Of a stretch of 64,000 nt of DNA, positions 34,013 to 43,816 are shown piece after piece; position 1 is the stretch's first letter; each line of letters opens with the position of its first letter. Source of the stretch: Tanytarsus gracilentus (lineage: Eukaryota; Arthropoda; Insecta; Diptera; Chironomidae); the NCBI GenBank assembly GCA_038502055.1, contig JAXRKN010000044.1, positions 3,630,001-3,694,000 on the forward strand, written 5' to 3'. Made by a program: the position numbers and the translations under genes. The notes below the pieces were generated by a model that did not search any database, was not told where the DNA came from, and worked only from the letters and a program-made list of their open reading frames with translations.

Positions 34013-34258
34013 TTAGAAAAATGGTGAAATACCGCCAAGTCCGAAAGGTGAGACAACAACGACTGGTCGACTGTAGTAAGGGTAATAGCCACCTCCATAA
34101 TTTCCTCCTCGATATCCGCCATAATATCCACCTCGATAGCCTCCATACCCGCCATACCCTCCTCCGTAACCACGATGTGGATCCGGCACTGGACTTGCAA
34201 GAGTCGTCACCATGAAGAAAAGTGCAAGAAGCAACAAAATTTTATGAACGTTCTTCAT
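34013..34258 (-). CDS. Gly/Tyr-rich secreted protein G (81 aa)
   Basis: Single-exon gene. The signal peptide MKNVHKILLLLALFFMVTTLASP is followed by VPDPHRGYGG, a run of GGYGG/GGYRGGYY repeats and a hydrophobic C-terminus (SRPVVVVSPFGLGGISPFF). It has no KR cleavage site and no micro-exons, so it resembles a small Gly-rich cuticle or antimicrobial-type protein rather than a close relative of A-F. It has its own TATA box at 34329-34336 and lies 754 bp upstream of the SpdS start on the same strand. Confidence 0.82.
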   Translation of the reverse strand: MKNVHKILLLLALFFMVTTLASPVPDPHRGYGGGYGGYGGYRGGYYGGYRGGNYGGGYYPYYSRPVVVVSPFGLGGISPFF

Positions 34259-34328
34259 TTTTTATCTCTCGACTCGATTCAGATTCTTTTATTGTTAAAA
34301 CTGAGAAGATTTTTGTATCTCACATTCG

Positions 34329-34336
34329 TATTTATA
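34329..34336 (-). promoter_or_regulatory. TATA box of gene G
   Basis: TATAAATA on the minus strand, 71 bp upstream of the ATG at 34258. Confidence 0.7.
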
Positions 34337-34438
34337 ATAAGATCTAGGTGCTAATTGATCAGATGACAAAGTTATTTTTATTAGCAAAAGCTTGAGACAT
34401 CTTAAAGTTGTGTGTAATGTTATTAAGATCGAAATAGC

Positions 34439-34630
34439 TTAAAAATGATGGTTATATTGTGGGCGATATGGTGGACTTTGCTTTATTACAATAATTTGCG
34501 GTGCAGGTTTTGGTTGTTTCACAATAATAACTGCAGCTGGTTGTCTGTTAGAATATCCATAACGATGAGGTAATGCTTCGATGAGCGCAAAAAATGCAAC
34601 AAAAATTGTAAAGACGCACAAAAATTTCAT
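34439..34630 (-). CDS. Small secreted protein H (63 aa)
   Basis: Single-exon frame with a clear signal peptide, MKFLCVFTIFVAFFALIEA, then LPHRYGYSNRQPAAVIIVKQ and a twice-used VIIVKQ/IIVIKQ motif separated by PKPAPQ, ending PPYRPQYNHHF. It is Pro/Val/Ile-rich rather than Gly-rich. No clear TATA box is visible upstream. The product is probably extracellular, with unknown function. Confidence 0.65.
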   Translation of the reverse strand: MKFLCVFTIFVAFFALIEALPHRYGYSNRQPAAVIIVKQPKPAPQIIVIKQSPPYRPQYNHHF

Positions 34631-35102
34631 CTTAAATTTTCTCGAACGATTAGAATGAAACTAAAAATATTATTGAAAAATCATTGCTTTTAAACGCAGT
34701 TGTGTGTAATCATGAAGATGTTAATTGAATTCTGATATAGGGGAAAAACTTTTTTGTGGTGTGAATTTATTTTTGTGACTAACATGTGAAAACTAATTTC
34801 AAGGAAAGAATGAATAAAAATTAACAAGAAAGTGTTTAAAATTTTTGATATGAAAAAATTTATTCGCACAAAAAATTTTAGACGTAAGTCAGTGGAGAAA
34901 TGTGATAACAGGGCAGCTGGAAAAGAATCCAAGACACATGAGTTTAATTTTTAAATTAATTTTTATTATAAATTATGCGACAGTTCTCAATTAGCGAATA
35001 TCACCAACTGTATGATTGGAAATGTGATTCTGTGTTTGAACTTTTGATTTTGATGGTTCTTTATGAAATGTACATTCTGAGTCTTCTTCGCTTTCATTAG
35101 AA

Positions 35103-36480
35103 TTATCCGTAAAATCCTCTAAAATAAGGAAATAAGAATTTAATTTTATTATTTATCGCATTATATTTTTTACTAACCCATATCCCCCATATCCGCCTCC
35201 GTAATATCCTCTGTAAAAGAAAAAATAATATTTATTTTTCATGAAAAAAATTACGAAAACTTTAAACGAAAAATTCAAAAAAATCGTGTCAGTATTAGAA
35301 TTATTGCAATATACGACAAAAATATACTCTATTGCATTTTATTCACCCCCAAGGTATTTTGAATACTTGAATGACCAAAATATTTTTGGCTTTCATTCAA
35401 GTATAAGTAGGTAACAAGATTTTCTTGTTATTCATTTTTAGTAGCTCTATTTTGCATTTTTTATACAAACCCATGGTGATGATGGTGATGCCCGTGGTGG
35501 TGATGCCCGTACCCACCGCCGTACCCTCCTAAAAATAATTTTAAATTATTAATTTTAATTCTGTGATTATTTTTTCACGATAAAAAGGAAAAATTAAAAA
35601 TATTTCACTGATAGGCTTTTAGATTTAAAAATAAATTTTTCATTTTTTTTTCTTATCGTGGGTGTTTAGAATTTGTTTTGAAATGTTAATGGGTGAGGTG
35701 TGAATTGCGCTTTGTTGTTTCAATGAAATTCACAATATGCTCGTTTTAATGTGTTAATTATGTTCTGTTAAAATGTGATGTGTGTTTGTGTATACCATGT
35801 TTAAATATTATTTTTTTCTTAATCACAATTGCTTTTCCATGTCCTAAATTTGAAATGGAAAATGAGATTAAAATGTTATTGGAAAAATTTGAATTTGTGA
35901 AGGATAATCTTACCGTAACCCCCATAACCTCCGTACCCTCCTAAAAAGCATAAAAAGATTTAGTTATTAAAACTGACTTAAAAAAATCGTTAAAATTTCA
36001 AAACTTACCGTAAGGATATCCCCCATAGCCGCCATAGCCCCTATAAAATAAAGGAAATTAATTAAAATTTAATGAGATGAAAAATTCAAATGTTGTACAA
36101 CTCAAGTTTGAGAATACCAAAAGTCAAGATTAAAATCACAAAAACTTAATAATCAAAAAAAGCGCGAAAGCTGTGAAACTTTCTTCAGCGTTTTTTCACT
36201 CTTTTTTAATTCTTCAGTGCACATTATTTGAAGTTTTTTGTTTTACTAACCCATAGCCGCCTCCGTAACCTCCATAGCCACCTCCAAATCCTCCGAAACC
36301 ATGTCTTTTATCTCTTGTCAGCTCGTCTGAATTTGTGTCTGTGATTGGCGAGCTTTCGACCGACAATATATCAACTAAAGGTTCATTGACATTTTCTACT
36401 TGTATTTGTTCTTCAACTGGTAGTGAATTGGCGACACACACTACCGCTAGGATAGCAAAAATCTTCACGTACTTTGTCAT
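35103..36480 (-). CDS. Gly/His-rich secreted prepropeptide F (131 aa)
   Basis: Built like A-E but lies 6 kb away, on the same strand, with a diverged propeptide. Minus-strand exons: 36251-36480, 36009-36040, 35914-35940, 35471-35528, 35178-35210 and 35103-35118 (396 nt, phases agree). Exon 1 encodes MTKYVKIFAILAVVCVANSL, PVEEQ, an acidic propeptide and TRDKRHGFGGFGGGYGGYG. Later exons add GGYGGYGGYPYG, GGYGGYGGYG, GGYGGGYGHHHHGHHHHHHG, GYYGGGYGGYG and GGFYG. All junctions fall inside Gly codons; the shortest exon is the 16 nt last exon and there is no 5-nt exon. The KR site and the LPVEE/LPVDE start of the propeptide tie it to the array. Confidence 0.85.
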
Positions 36481-36567
36481 TTTATCACTATTTACACTGA
36501 GATGCTTCTCAACTGTTTGCCTCGAGTATCGCTTTAAGACTAAATATTAGAATTCAAGTTAAAGATT

Positions 36568-36575
36568 CTTTTATA
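36568..36575 (-). promoter_or_regulatory. TATA box of gene F
   Basis: TATAAAAG on the minus strand, 88 bp upstream of the ATG. Confidence 0.7.
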
Positions 36576-38367
36576 AGCCAACTCGAGGATAAATAAGCAT
36601 AAAAAAGCGTTACAATGGTGAGAGAAAATATAAAACAAGTTTACGTGAAACGACAAGAAAACGCAACAGATACAAAAGAGATGAAAAAAAAATTCCCATT
36701 GATGACAAATCTATTTGAGGAACAATATAAAAAAGTATCGCGCGCGATGATTTGCAGAAAATTATTTAAATTTCTTTCAATTTACTTCATTAAATTCTTT
36801 CGATCACATGCGATAGAAAATTATCTCTATTAATTACTGGAAAATACGTCTAGAAGTGCTAAAATATTTTTCACACTCATCTTTAAAGTCAAGTTCACGA
36901 TCAACCCGAGTGATTTACGATTAATGACCAAATGATTGAAATAATGAAAAAAATATGATTAATTAACTTCACTTCACGTGTAGACAGAAGCTTTTAAAAT
37001 CGGAAGCAAAAAATTTCTCAAGCCTCCAACGGCGTAAAATATTTCGATCATCAACTATAATTAGCCTTTTATTGACCATCTTCAATTTAAGGATTAATAG
37101 AGGTGTGCTGGAAAAACCAGAACAAGAATTTGCCATGACCAAGGTCAAGTTCAATATAAAGTTTTTTCTACGAGCAATGAACTCCTTATTCAAGTTGTTA
37201 AGTGCGTGATTTACTTCGATGTCGGTAAAAAAATGATTTACGAGTTTATATGAAATTTATTCAAAGAGAAATTAAATTTTAAAGATTTTTTATTTTTTCC
37301 TGGATTTTAAAATGTTTCATAAAAGCTTTTGTAAAAGTAAAAAAAATCACAATCTCTTTATTTGTTGTTATTGCCTCACATGGCGTTTGAAAGAATTTTT
37401 TATTTTTGATATTTTTGTGCACAAAAACGACTTTAAAAATTCGCGTTTCAAGGTTAAAAAAGATTTTTTCGAATTACCATTTTTTTATTAACTCAAACTG
37501 ATTTCAAAAATAGAAATTCTTCTTTTTTTTATTCACGTCTATCTTAAATTATTAAAACTATTTTAATACTTTAAGTTCATTTGCTTCATCAAATTTTTGG
37601 TGCGAATTAAGTTAATGAAATTACACGCTTTAATGAATTTTTTTTCTTGGTGATTCGAGAATTTGTTTCACACGCTAGCCAGCGATCATTGTTTACTTTC
37701 ATAATCTTTTTGTTAACGTCGCATGTAAACTGTTTACAAGTTTTTCCTGATTGTTAACCTCGAAGCAGGTGGTTTCAATGTCGGGAAATTCCAAGAAGTG
37801 ATTCAGAGACGTTTCTGGTTTCTTGTATATTTTTTTACGCCGGTCACTCTTAAAAATGAACCGCTAATTTCTTATTTATGTATTTACGTAGAGCGAGACA
37901 CGTTTCACGCGTGGCAATGAAGATAATGTGAAGGAGTGAGTCTTTGTCTCACTGATGCAATACCTTTGTGTGATTTTTTGCAGACATTGTCCAAAAAAGG
38001 GAGAGTTAATATATTTGCTCAAACCATGATCGAGATCTTGACATGTTTTTTTAATATTTGTTATTTTGAAGTTTTTTGTAATCGTTTTTTATTATTTAAC
38101 AAAAAGTATTTGTTACACAAGAGTGCTTAATGTAAATATGAGTTCAAGGACTTTAGTAAGTGCTCGTAAAAAAATATTTTTCAAGGTAGATTGATGACTT
38201 TTTACAATAATCAGCAATTATGAAATGATTTCTTTATCACTTTCTGAAGTTTCAGTGAATTTTTTGGATTATCTTTTAACAGGTTTTATATTAATATGAA
38301 TTAAAAATTAATTCTAAATTTAATTTACAACAAATTATGACTCTTAAAATTTTAAAACAATTTAAGT
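36576..38367. other. Intergenic, nothing recognised
   Basis: AT-rich; the short open frames (36615-36833, 36969-37193, 37936-38130) show no domain, signal peptide or splice structure. Confidence 0.5.
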
Positions 38368-38810
38368 TCATCCAAAAAACTGGAAACCTTGCGAATGACC
38401 GAAAAATGAATGATGACCATAATGTTGAACTGCAAAAAAAAATGAATTTAATTTTTAACAACATTTTTAATTAAATTAACTTACATCCAAAAATTGGCGG
38501 GGCTGGCACAGGCACTGGATAAGGCACGGGGTAAGGGTAAGGTATTGCATAACCATCTTAAGGAAGAAAAATTTATATTTTAAATATATTCTGAATATTT
38601 TTTCCTCGTTTTTTAATTAACAGAAAAATTAAAATCTTAAATCAATTTAACTCTTTTTAATCACATTTTTCTTTGTTTTACTTTTGCCGTTACAGATTTA
38701 ATTAACTTACGTGGCTGTCCATGCTTGTGAAATAGAAATTTCTTAAACCCACACGATGCACTTTGAAGGAGAATAAAAAGGCAAAAAATCACTAAGGAAA
38801 TATTTCTCAT
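38368..38810 (-). CDS. Pro/His-rich small secreted protein I (77 aa)
   Basis: Three minus-strand exons: 38711-38810, 38485-38556 and 38368-38429 (234 nt, phases agree, all GT/AG). The signal peptide MRNISLVIFCLFILLQSASC is followed by GFKKFLFHKHGQP. Exon 2 encodes a Pro-rich palindromic stretch (YAIPYPYPVPYPVPVPAPP) and exon 3 an aromatic/His stretch (HYGHHSFFGHSQGFQFFG). The PYPVP repeats recall low-complexity cuticle proteins, but it has no chitin-binding domain. No individual exon is long enough to stand out as an open frame. Function unknown. Confidence 0.75.
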
Positions 38811-40290
38811 CTTGTTTCTTGTTATTTTACTAGATAAATAAAAATTACTGAAACTGCGTCTTGCGCGGTTAAAATCAAGCCTTAAAATGCGAAGAGATTT
38901 ATTTCAAGATTCGCAAATGAGCACAGTGATCGAAGTTGATATTTGCATGTAGCCAACAGTGGACAAAAGAGCTTAAAGATGTTGAGAAATGTGACAGATA
39001 CGACTAAAACGTGATAAGACTACCGAATAAAATTATTCTACATTCTTCTTAAACTTTTTCTTAATTATCATGATAATAACTCTTAAAAATTATCGAAAAT
39101 TATATTTTAAGAAAATCATCACATATCTTCGATTTTCGTGATCAATTAGTCGACTTTAAAAGCATGATAAAATTACACAATTTTGCTGATTCGCGAGAAG
39201 ATTCGAATTAAAACAAAAAATCCGGAATTTAATTATTTTTCAATGTCATGAGAGAAAAGAATCACTTCCAGTTAAGCAATTTTGGTAAAATATTTTTTCT
39301 TAGCAAATTTGCCTGCGTGGGACATGACCAAATGTTACCGTTAAAATTCAAAAAATCCTCATACAAATAAAATTTAAATCTCGGCTTCAACGTATTTTTA
39401 ATAGACAATTGTATACAAAAAGTATACTTTTATTTAAATTTACGGCTTCAACGGTTTTCATGTCCCACGCAGGCAAATTTGAAGATTTATCGGAAACATT
39501 TCTTATAAGTTGAAGTTGTGCGTTAAAAGCTTTTTAAATTTTAAGCTTTAAGTAGTTTGAAAGAAGCTTTAACTGTAAAAAATTATTATTAGCTTTTAAT
39601 CTGGCTGAAAAATAAATAATGTCATTATAAGACTTTTCTAAATTTGAAGATTTAATCTATGATTATAAATTTAAATCAAGATTAAAATGAGGATAAAAAA
39701 TTTAAATCCTGAAGATATAAAATTAAATTAGTAAATAGTCTCAACCACGTGTTGGAAACAATTCAAAAATTAATGACTATTATGCTGCAACATCAGCATT
39801 CAACAATATCCATTAATTTTTAATTTTATATTTAAATTCAATTATTTTCAAAAAGTAATAGAAAATTTATTAAAAATATTAAAATTTTTGTCAAAAATTT
39901 AAAAGTCACACATCGACAAATTTTTTCAAATCATTAAATTTTTGGCGACTCTCTCTCTCTTTATTTTTCTCTCCCTCTCTCTCTCCAATACAACAACGCA
40001 ACATCAAACGTCACACATCAAGTCACTAACACATTGAACGTGAAACAAGCTTCAATTTCATCAAAATTCCATTTAAAAGTTAAAATTGAGTGTCTAAAAC
40101 GTCTCAAAAGTGAACTAAAGTGATTAAATCTCCTCGATAACATCGCAAATAAGCGTGAAAAGTCAAAATAACATTGGCAAATTTCCGAAAAACAAGGAAA
40201 ACTTTGAAGTGAAAACAATTGCTGATTTTTTTCTTGCTCCATTGCTCCTCCTGCTGTTTTTTTTGTGTCACTCATTAGCTCATTAAGAAA
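38811..40290. other. Intergenic between divergent genes
   Basis: Holds the MITE-like element at 39304-39481 and a CT-rich tract at 39949-39987 (GAGA-type sequence), probably in the promoter or 5' UTR of the plus-strand MADF gene. Confidence 0.55.
39304..39481. mobile_element. MITE-like element with perfect 24 bp inverted repeats
   Basis: The 24 bp at 39304-39327 (begins CAAATTTGCCTGCGTGGGAC) are the exact reverse complement of 39458-39481. The 130 bp interior is AT-rich, without coding capacity, and includes a direct repeat CGGCTTCAACG (39382-39392, 39443-39453) and a palindrome around GTATAC. Size and structure fit a non-autonomous DNA transposon. I see no convincing target-site duplication. 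Confidence 0.75.
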
Positions 40291-41368
40291 ATGCATAACG
40301 TTACAATTGATCAAATCGAGAAGAATAAGCAGCTCATTGCACTCGTCAAGGAGTATCCGCAAATTTACAATCACAATCCGACACTCCAGCACAGCGGTGA
40401 GACGCTAGAAGAAGTTTGGGCTAAAATTGGCAATGAATTGGAGGAAACGCGTAAGTTATGCTCCTCACAAAGCGATGATAAGAATTCCATTATAAAAATT
40501 GTGTCGATTTCATTCTGATACAACTCGAAATTATTTAATGCTCATCGCATACCCCGCGGATGTTGTTGAAATTATATGTTTTTATTTTGTTTTTCCTCTT
40601 TTGTTTGTTATAGCTGCTGTTTGCAAGAAGAAATGGAGATTGTTGCGAAGTTCTATGTTGCGATACTTGAAAGTTTTTAAGGATAAGGCAACATCGAAGG
40701 GAAATCGCTATCGGCCTTATTATCTCCTCGAGCATATGGACTTTCTTATGCCTTTCATAGACGACAAGCCAATAATACGACGTGCTAAGCCATCCGGGAG
40801 CGTTGTAAAGGTGGATTCGGGCAGTTCCAGTGGAACGACTGTGACAATTGTCAAAAAGGATCGCGCTGAAGAGGAGGAACAGCCGACGCAAATTCTCTAT
40901 TCGAGTTCGCCAAATACCATCACTTATAATGTCGTGGCCACATCATCGAGTAAGGACTCGGTGCACGAGAAGAGTGAAGTACAGCCGCAGCAAGACATTC
41001 AACAATACTACAATGCTGGCGTTAAAATCATTGGAGAGGACTACATTACAACTTATCAGCCCGGCGAACAGATCATTTATCAGGCAACGAGTGCTCAATC
41101 TGTCGATGAGCAACCGATTCAGCATCAAGAATGTATTCAGGAGCAACACGAACAGCAACAGCAAGAGTGCGTTCAAAATGAATCGAAGACGACAATCATG
41201 TCCATTCCCAACATAAATAGCATCTGTGCAGATGCGTCTTCGCCGAGTGAAGCGAGCGATTTGTATTTCTTGCTCGGCCTGCTACCCGATTTCCGCAACT
41301 TAACGCACGATCAAAAGCGTAAAGTCAAAATCGGATTTTTGAAGCTTATCGATGACGTTATTGCATAA
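40291..41368 (+). CDS. MADF-BESS domain transcription factor (304 aa)
   Basis: Adf-1-like DNA-binding regulator expected in the nucleus. Exons 40291-40450 and 40614-41368 (915 nt, phase-1 junction giving TP|AVCKKKW). The MADF domain spans about residues 11-110: KNKQLIALVKEYPQIYN, TLEEVWAKIGNELEET and CKKKWRLLRSSMLRYLK (C57 to K73), then YYLLEHMDFLMPF. A long acidic/Gln-rich linker follows (QPQQDIQQYY, EQHEQQQQECVQ). The last ~37 residues are a BESS motif (DLYFLLGLLPDFRNLTHDQK...IGFLKLIDDVI), used for protein-protein contacts. A close paralogue starts about 1 kb downstream. The open frame from 40499 (MCRFHSDTT...) begins in the intron and is not the real start. Confidence 0.92.
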
Positions 41369-41829
41369 ATGTGAATTACTTCGAACATTTACAGTCACAT
41401 CACGGTGAACGGATAAACTTTTTAAACTTCATTCAAATTTTAACAATTCAATTTTAATTTTCTTTTATCTCACTAAAATGTTCTTACTTAAAAATATTAT
41501 AAAATAGTCCGGAGTGTTTTGCACTCTAAAACATTAACTTCAAAAAAAATATATGTATTCACTCGCGAGTGATGGAACGCATTGTTGGGATGGATGTGTC
41601 TTTATAATAATGGTAAAGTGTACTGATTTGTGTCGGATGATGAACAATGTTATATGTTATTTGTATATTGTTTTGACTTCTTCAATGTGCTCGTAATTTT
41701 TTTTGAAAGAAAACATAACAAATTGCATTGAGCGAAAAAAAATAGCGGTTAAGTAAAAAGAATTATAAAAAAAAATATTTTGGAAAGAAAATAAAGCAAA
41801 ATAAAGGGTGTACAATAGACATAAAGAAA

Positions 41830-43816
41830 ATGAGTTCTTTTAGGCGTCACTACTATTCAATTTCAAGTGGATTATGTGGCAGTTTAGCGAGTTTCTTTGG
41901 AAAAATGATGAATTTCAGTCTAGTTGAGGATGTGAGTATGGAAAGAGTATTGGGGATAAATGAAAAATTAAGTTATACATAATTTAAATAAAATTTAAAA
42001 TCAAAACAAATACATTGAGCATTACTCAGTGCCACATAAAACTTAATGTTTATTTCACATGCGACGTGTCACACAACGTTCGAATTTATTAATTTTGTAT
42101 AAAATTTGATATTTTACGTGTAATTAAATATTAGAATTAATTTTAATTAAGCATTTGATTTAAGATTATATAAATTAATTAATTCAATCTTCATAAAAAT
42201 CTAAAAAAAACAATTCATTTTAAAATTTGATTTTGTAACGGTCACGAAAAATTCAAATCCGTGAAAAAATAAAAAGGTTACATCACTGACGAATGGATTT
42301 AGTGGCGCTTGAAAATTAAGAAAAAATTATTTAATTTTAAATCTCAGCTCTGTAACCTCAAATTAATTGTTGTAAATAGTAAAAATGTATCAAGTAACAG
42401 CATCGCAAACGGAGCAGAATATAAAGCTGGTAAGGAATTAAGTGAAAATAACTTTAAAAATTTTGTAAACAAAAAAATTCCAATTTTAAAAATTTTAAAG
42501 ATTTCTTGCGTAAAAAAGCACCGAGCGCTGTTCGACCACAATGATCAGAACTATAAGGTAAATATAAAATCGTCAACTAAATCTGCAGTTAATAATATTA
42601 ATAAATCCTGTTGATTTATGGCGATGGAAGCAAATTATTCGGTTCTGTTCTAACACTTGCTTTTTTTCAGAATTCAGTTTACGTAGATAAAGGATGGCAG
42701 GAAGTGAGCGGTGAATTTGGTGAGCCAGTTAGTGATTGCAAGAAAAAATGGAGGCACTTGAGATCGAGCTTATCGCGCTACTTGAAAAGTTCTAAAGACA
42801 GTTCAAAGAACAAAAACAACAAACTGAAGCCCTACTACCTGCTGACTCACATGGACTTTCTAATTCCCTACACGAAGACATTAGATGTGTCACTTAAGAG
42901 TGAACCGGATGAGAATCAAATGAGCTACACATCCGATATGAAGTCTGAAGAAGATCCAGGATCGTATGATCACGAGCATGAGATAATTCAAGAGGACGAG
43001 TCACAGAACATGGAAGAGGATGATATTGTTGCCTATGAGACCTTTGAAATTCACGAGAATCAAGCATCGACAAATCCACAAAAGTCTCAAATCACGCTCG
43101 TCCGATCAACAGGAAATGTTCCAAACAACGTCGCCCATCAGCTCCAGCCACTCACCATGCAATCGACAAAATCTCAAACGAATCTTTCGCAGATCGTTCA
43201 ACAGCAACTTCAACCGCAGCCTGCGCAAAATCACATGCAAGCCGCTCAACAAGCGATTCCACTACAAAGCCAACTGATTCCAATTCAGGACGATCAGAGC
43301 TCCGCTGACCTCAATTTCTTTCTCGCGTTAATGCCCGACATCAAGCAAATGAATCCTGAACAGAAACGAAAGCTACGAATTGGCACACTCAAACTCATCG
43401 ACGACATCCTCGCGAATTCATAAAATTTTATTACAATACTGTATAACTGTGTACTGAAAAGATGTTAATAGAAACGAAAAAATTATGCTTAACAATAATT
43501 AATTCATTGATCGATTATTTTCTAGAATGATCGAGAGACATCGTGGATACAAAAGGGAATTTTCTTCAGTCTGATGCTTCTGTCGAATGCCTTCGTTTGG
43601 AGATTTCTAATTAAAGGCATGCATTCGAACGATCAATCGACACTAGTTCCAACATTAATCAGCACAGCTTCAAATTTTATTCTATCTGGACTGCTAGGGT
43701 GTCTAATTTTTGGAGAAAAGACAAATTTACTGTGGTGGTTGGGAGCAATGATGATCATGACTGGCGTATACTTTGTCATGTCCGATAATGAGGATAAAAA
43801 TGTTAAGGAGGAATAA
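41830..43816 (+). CDS. TMEM42-like multi-pass membrane protein (130 aa)
   Basis: EamA/DMT-related small membrane protein resembling animal TMEM42; the molecular function of the family is unknown. Exons 41830-41931 and 43526-43816 (393 nt, phase-0 junction). The first exon encodes SSFRRHYYSISSGLCGSLAS and FFGKMMNFSLVED. The second has three further hydrophobic segments: GIFFSLMLLSNAFVWRFLI, the PTLISTASNFILSGLLGCLI segment with FGEKT, and LLWWLGAMMIMTGVYFVM, ending in an acidic tail. The SNFILSGLLG...FGEK...WWLG pattern is the family hallmark. Human TMEM42 is about 159 aa and has a longer N-terminus. The 1.6 kb intron contains the complete MADF-BESS gene 42385-43423 on the same strand. Confidence 0.88.
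42385..43423 (+). CDS. MADF-BESS domain transcription factor, nested (284 aa)
   Basis: Paralogue of the gene at 40291, lying wholly inside the TMEM42-like intron. Exons 42385-42429, 42501-42557 and 42671-43423 (855 nt, both junctions phase 0). The MADF domain begins IKLISCVKKHRALFDHNDQN and continues DKGWQEVSGEFGEPVSDCKK and KWRHLRSSLSRYLKSSKD, then YYLLTHMDFLIPY. A Gln-rich linker (IVQQQLQPQPAQ) leads to a C-terminal BESS motif (SADLNFFLALMPDIKQMNPEQ...IGTLKLIDDILA). CKKKW occupies residues 57-61 in both paralogues. The intron after LEET in the first gene has no counterpart here, whereas two introns split the MADF start. An ATG at 42611 is intronic and should not be used. Confidence 0.92.

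Noticed and set aside
40018..40392. 124-codon minus-strand frame before the MADF gene
   Set aside because: Overlaps the 5' UTR and first exon of the plus-strand MADF gene; no domain.
42611..42670. Start codon of an extended third exon of the nested MADF gene
   Set aside because: The extra N-terminus is intron sequence; the MADF start is encoded in 42385-42429 and 42501-42557.
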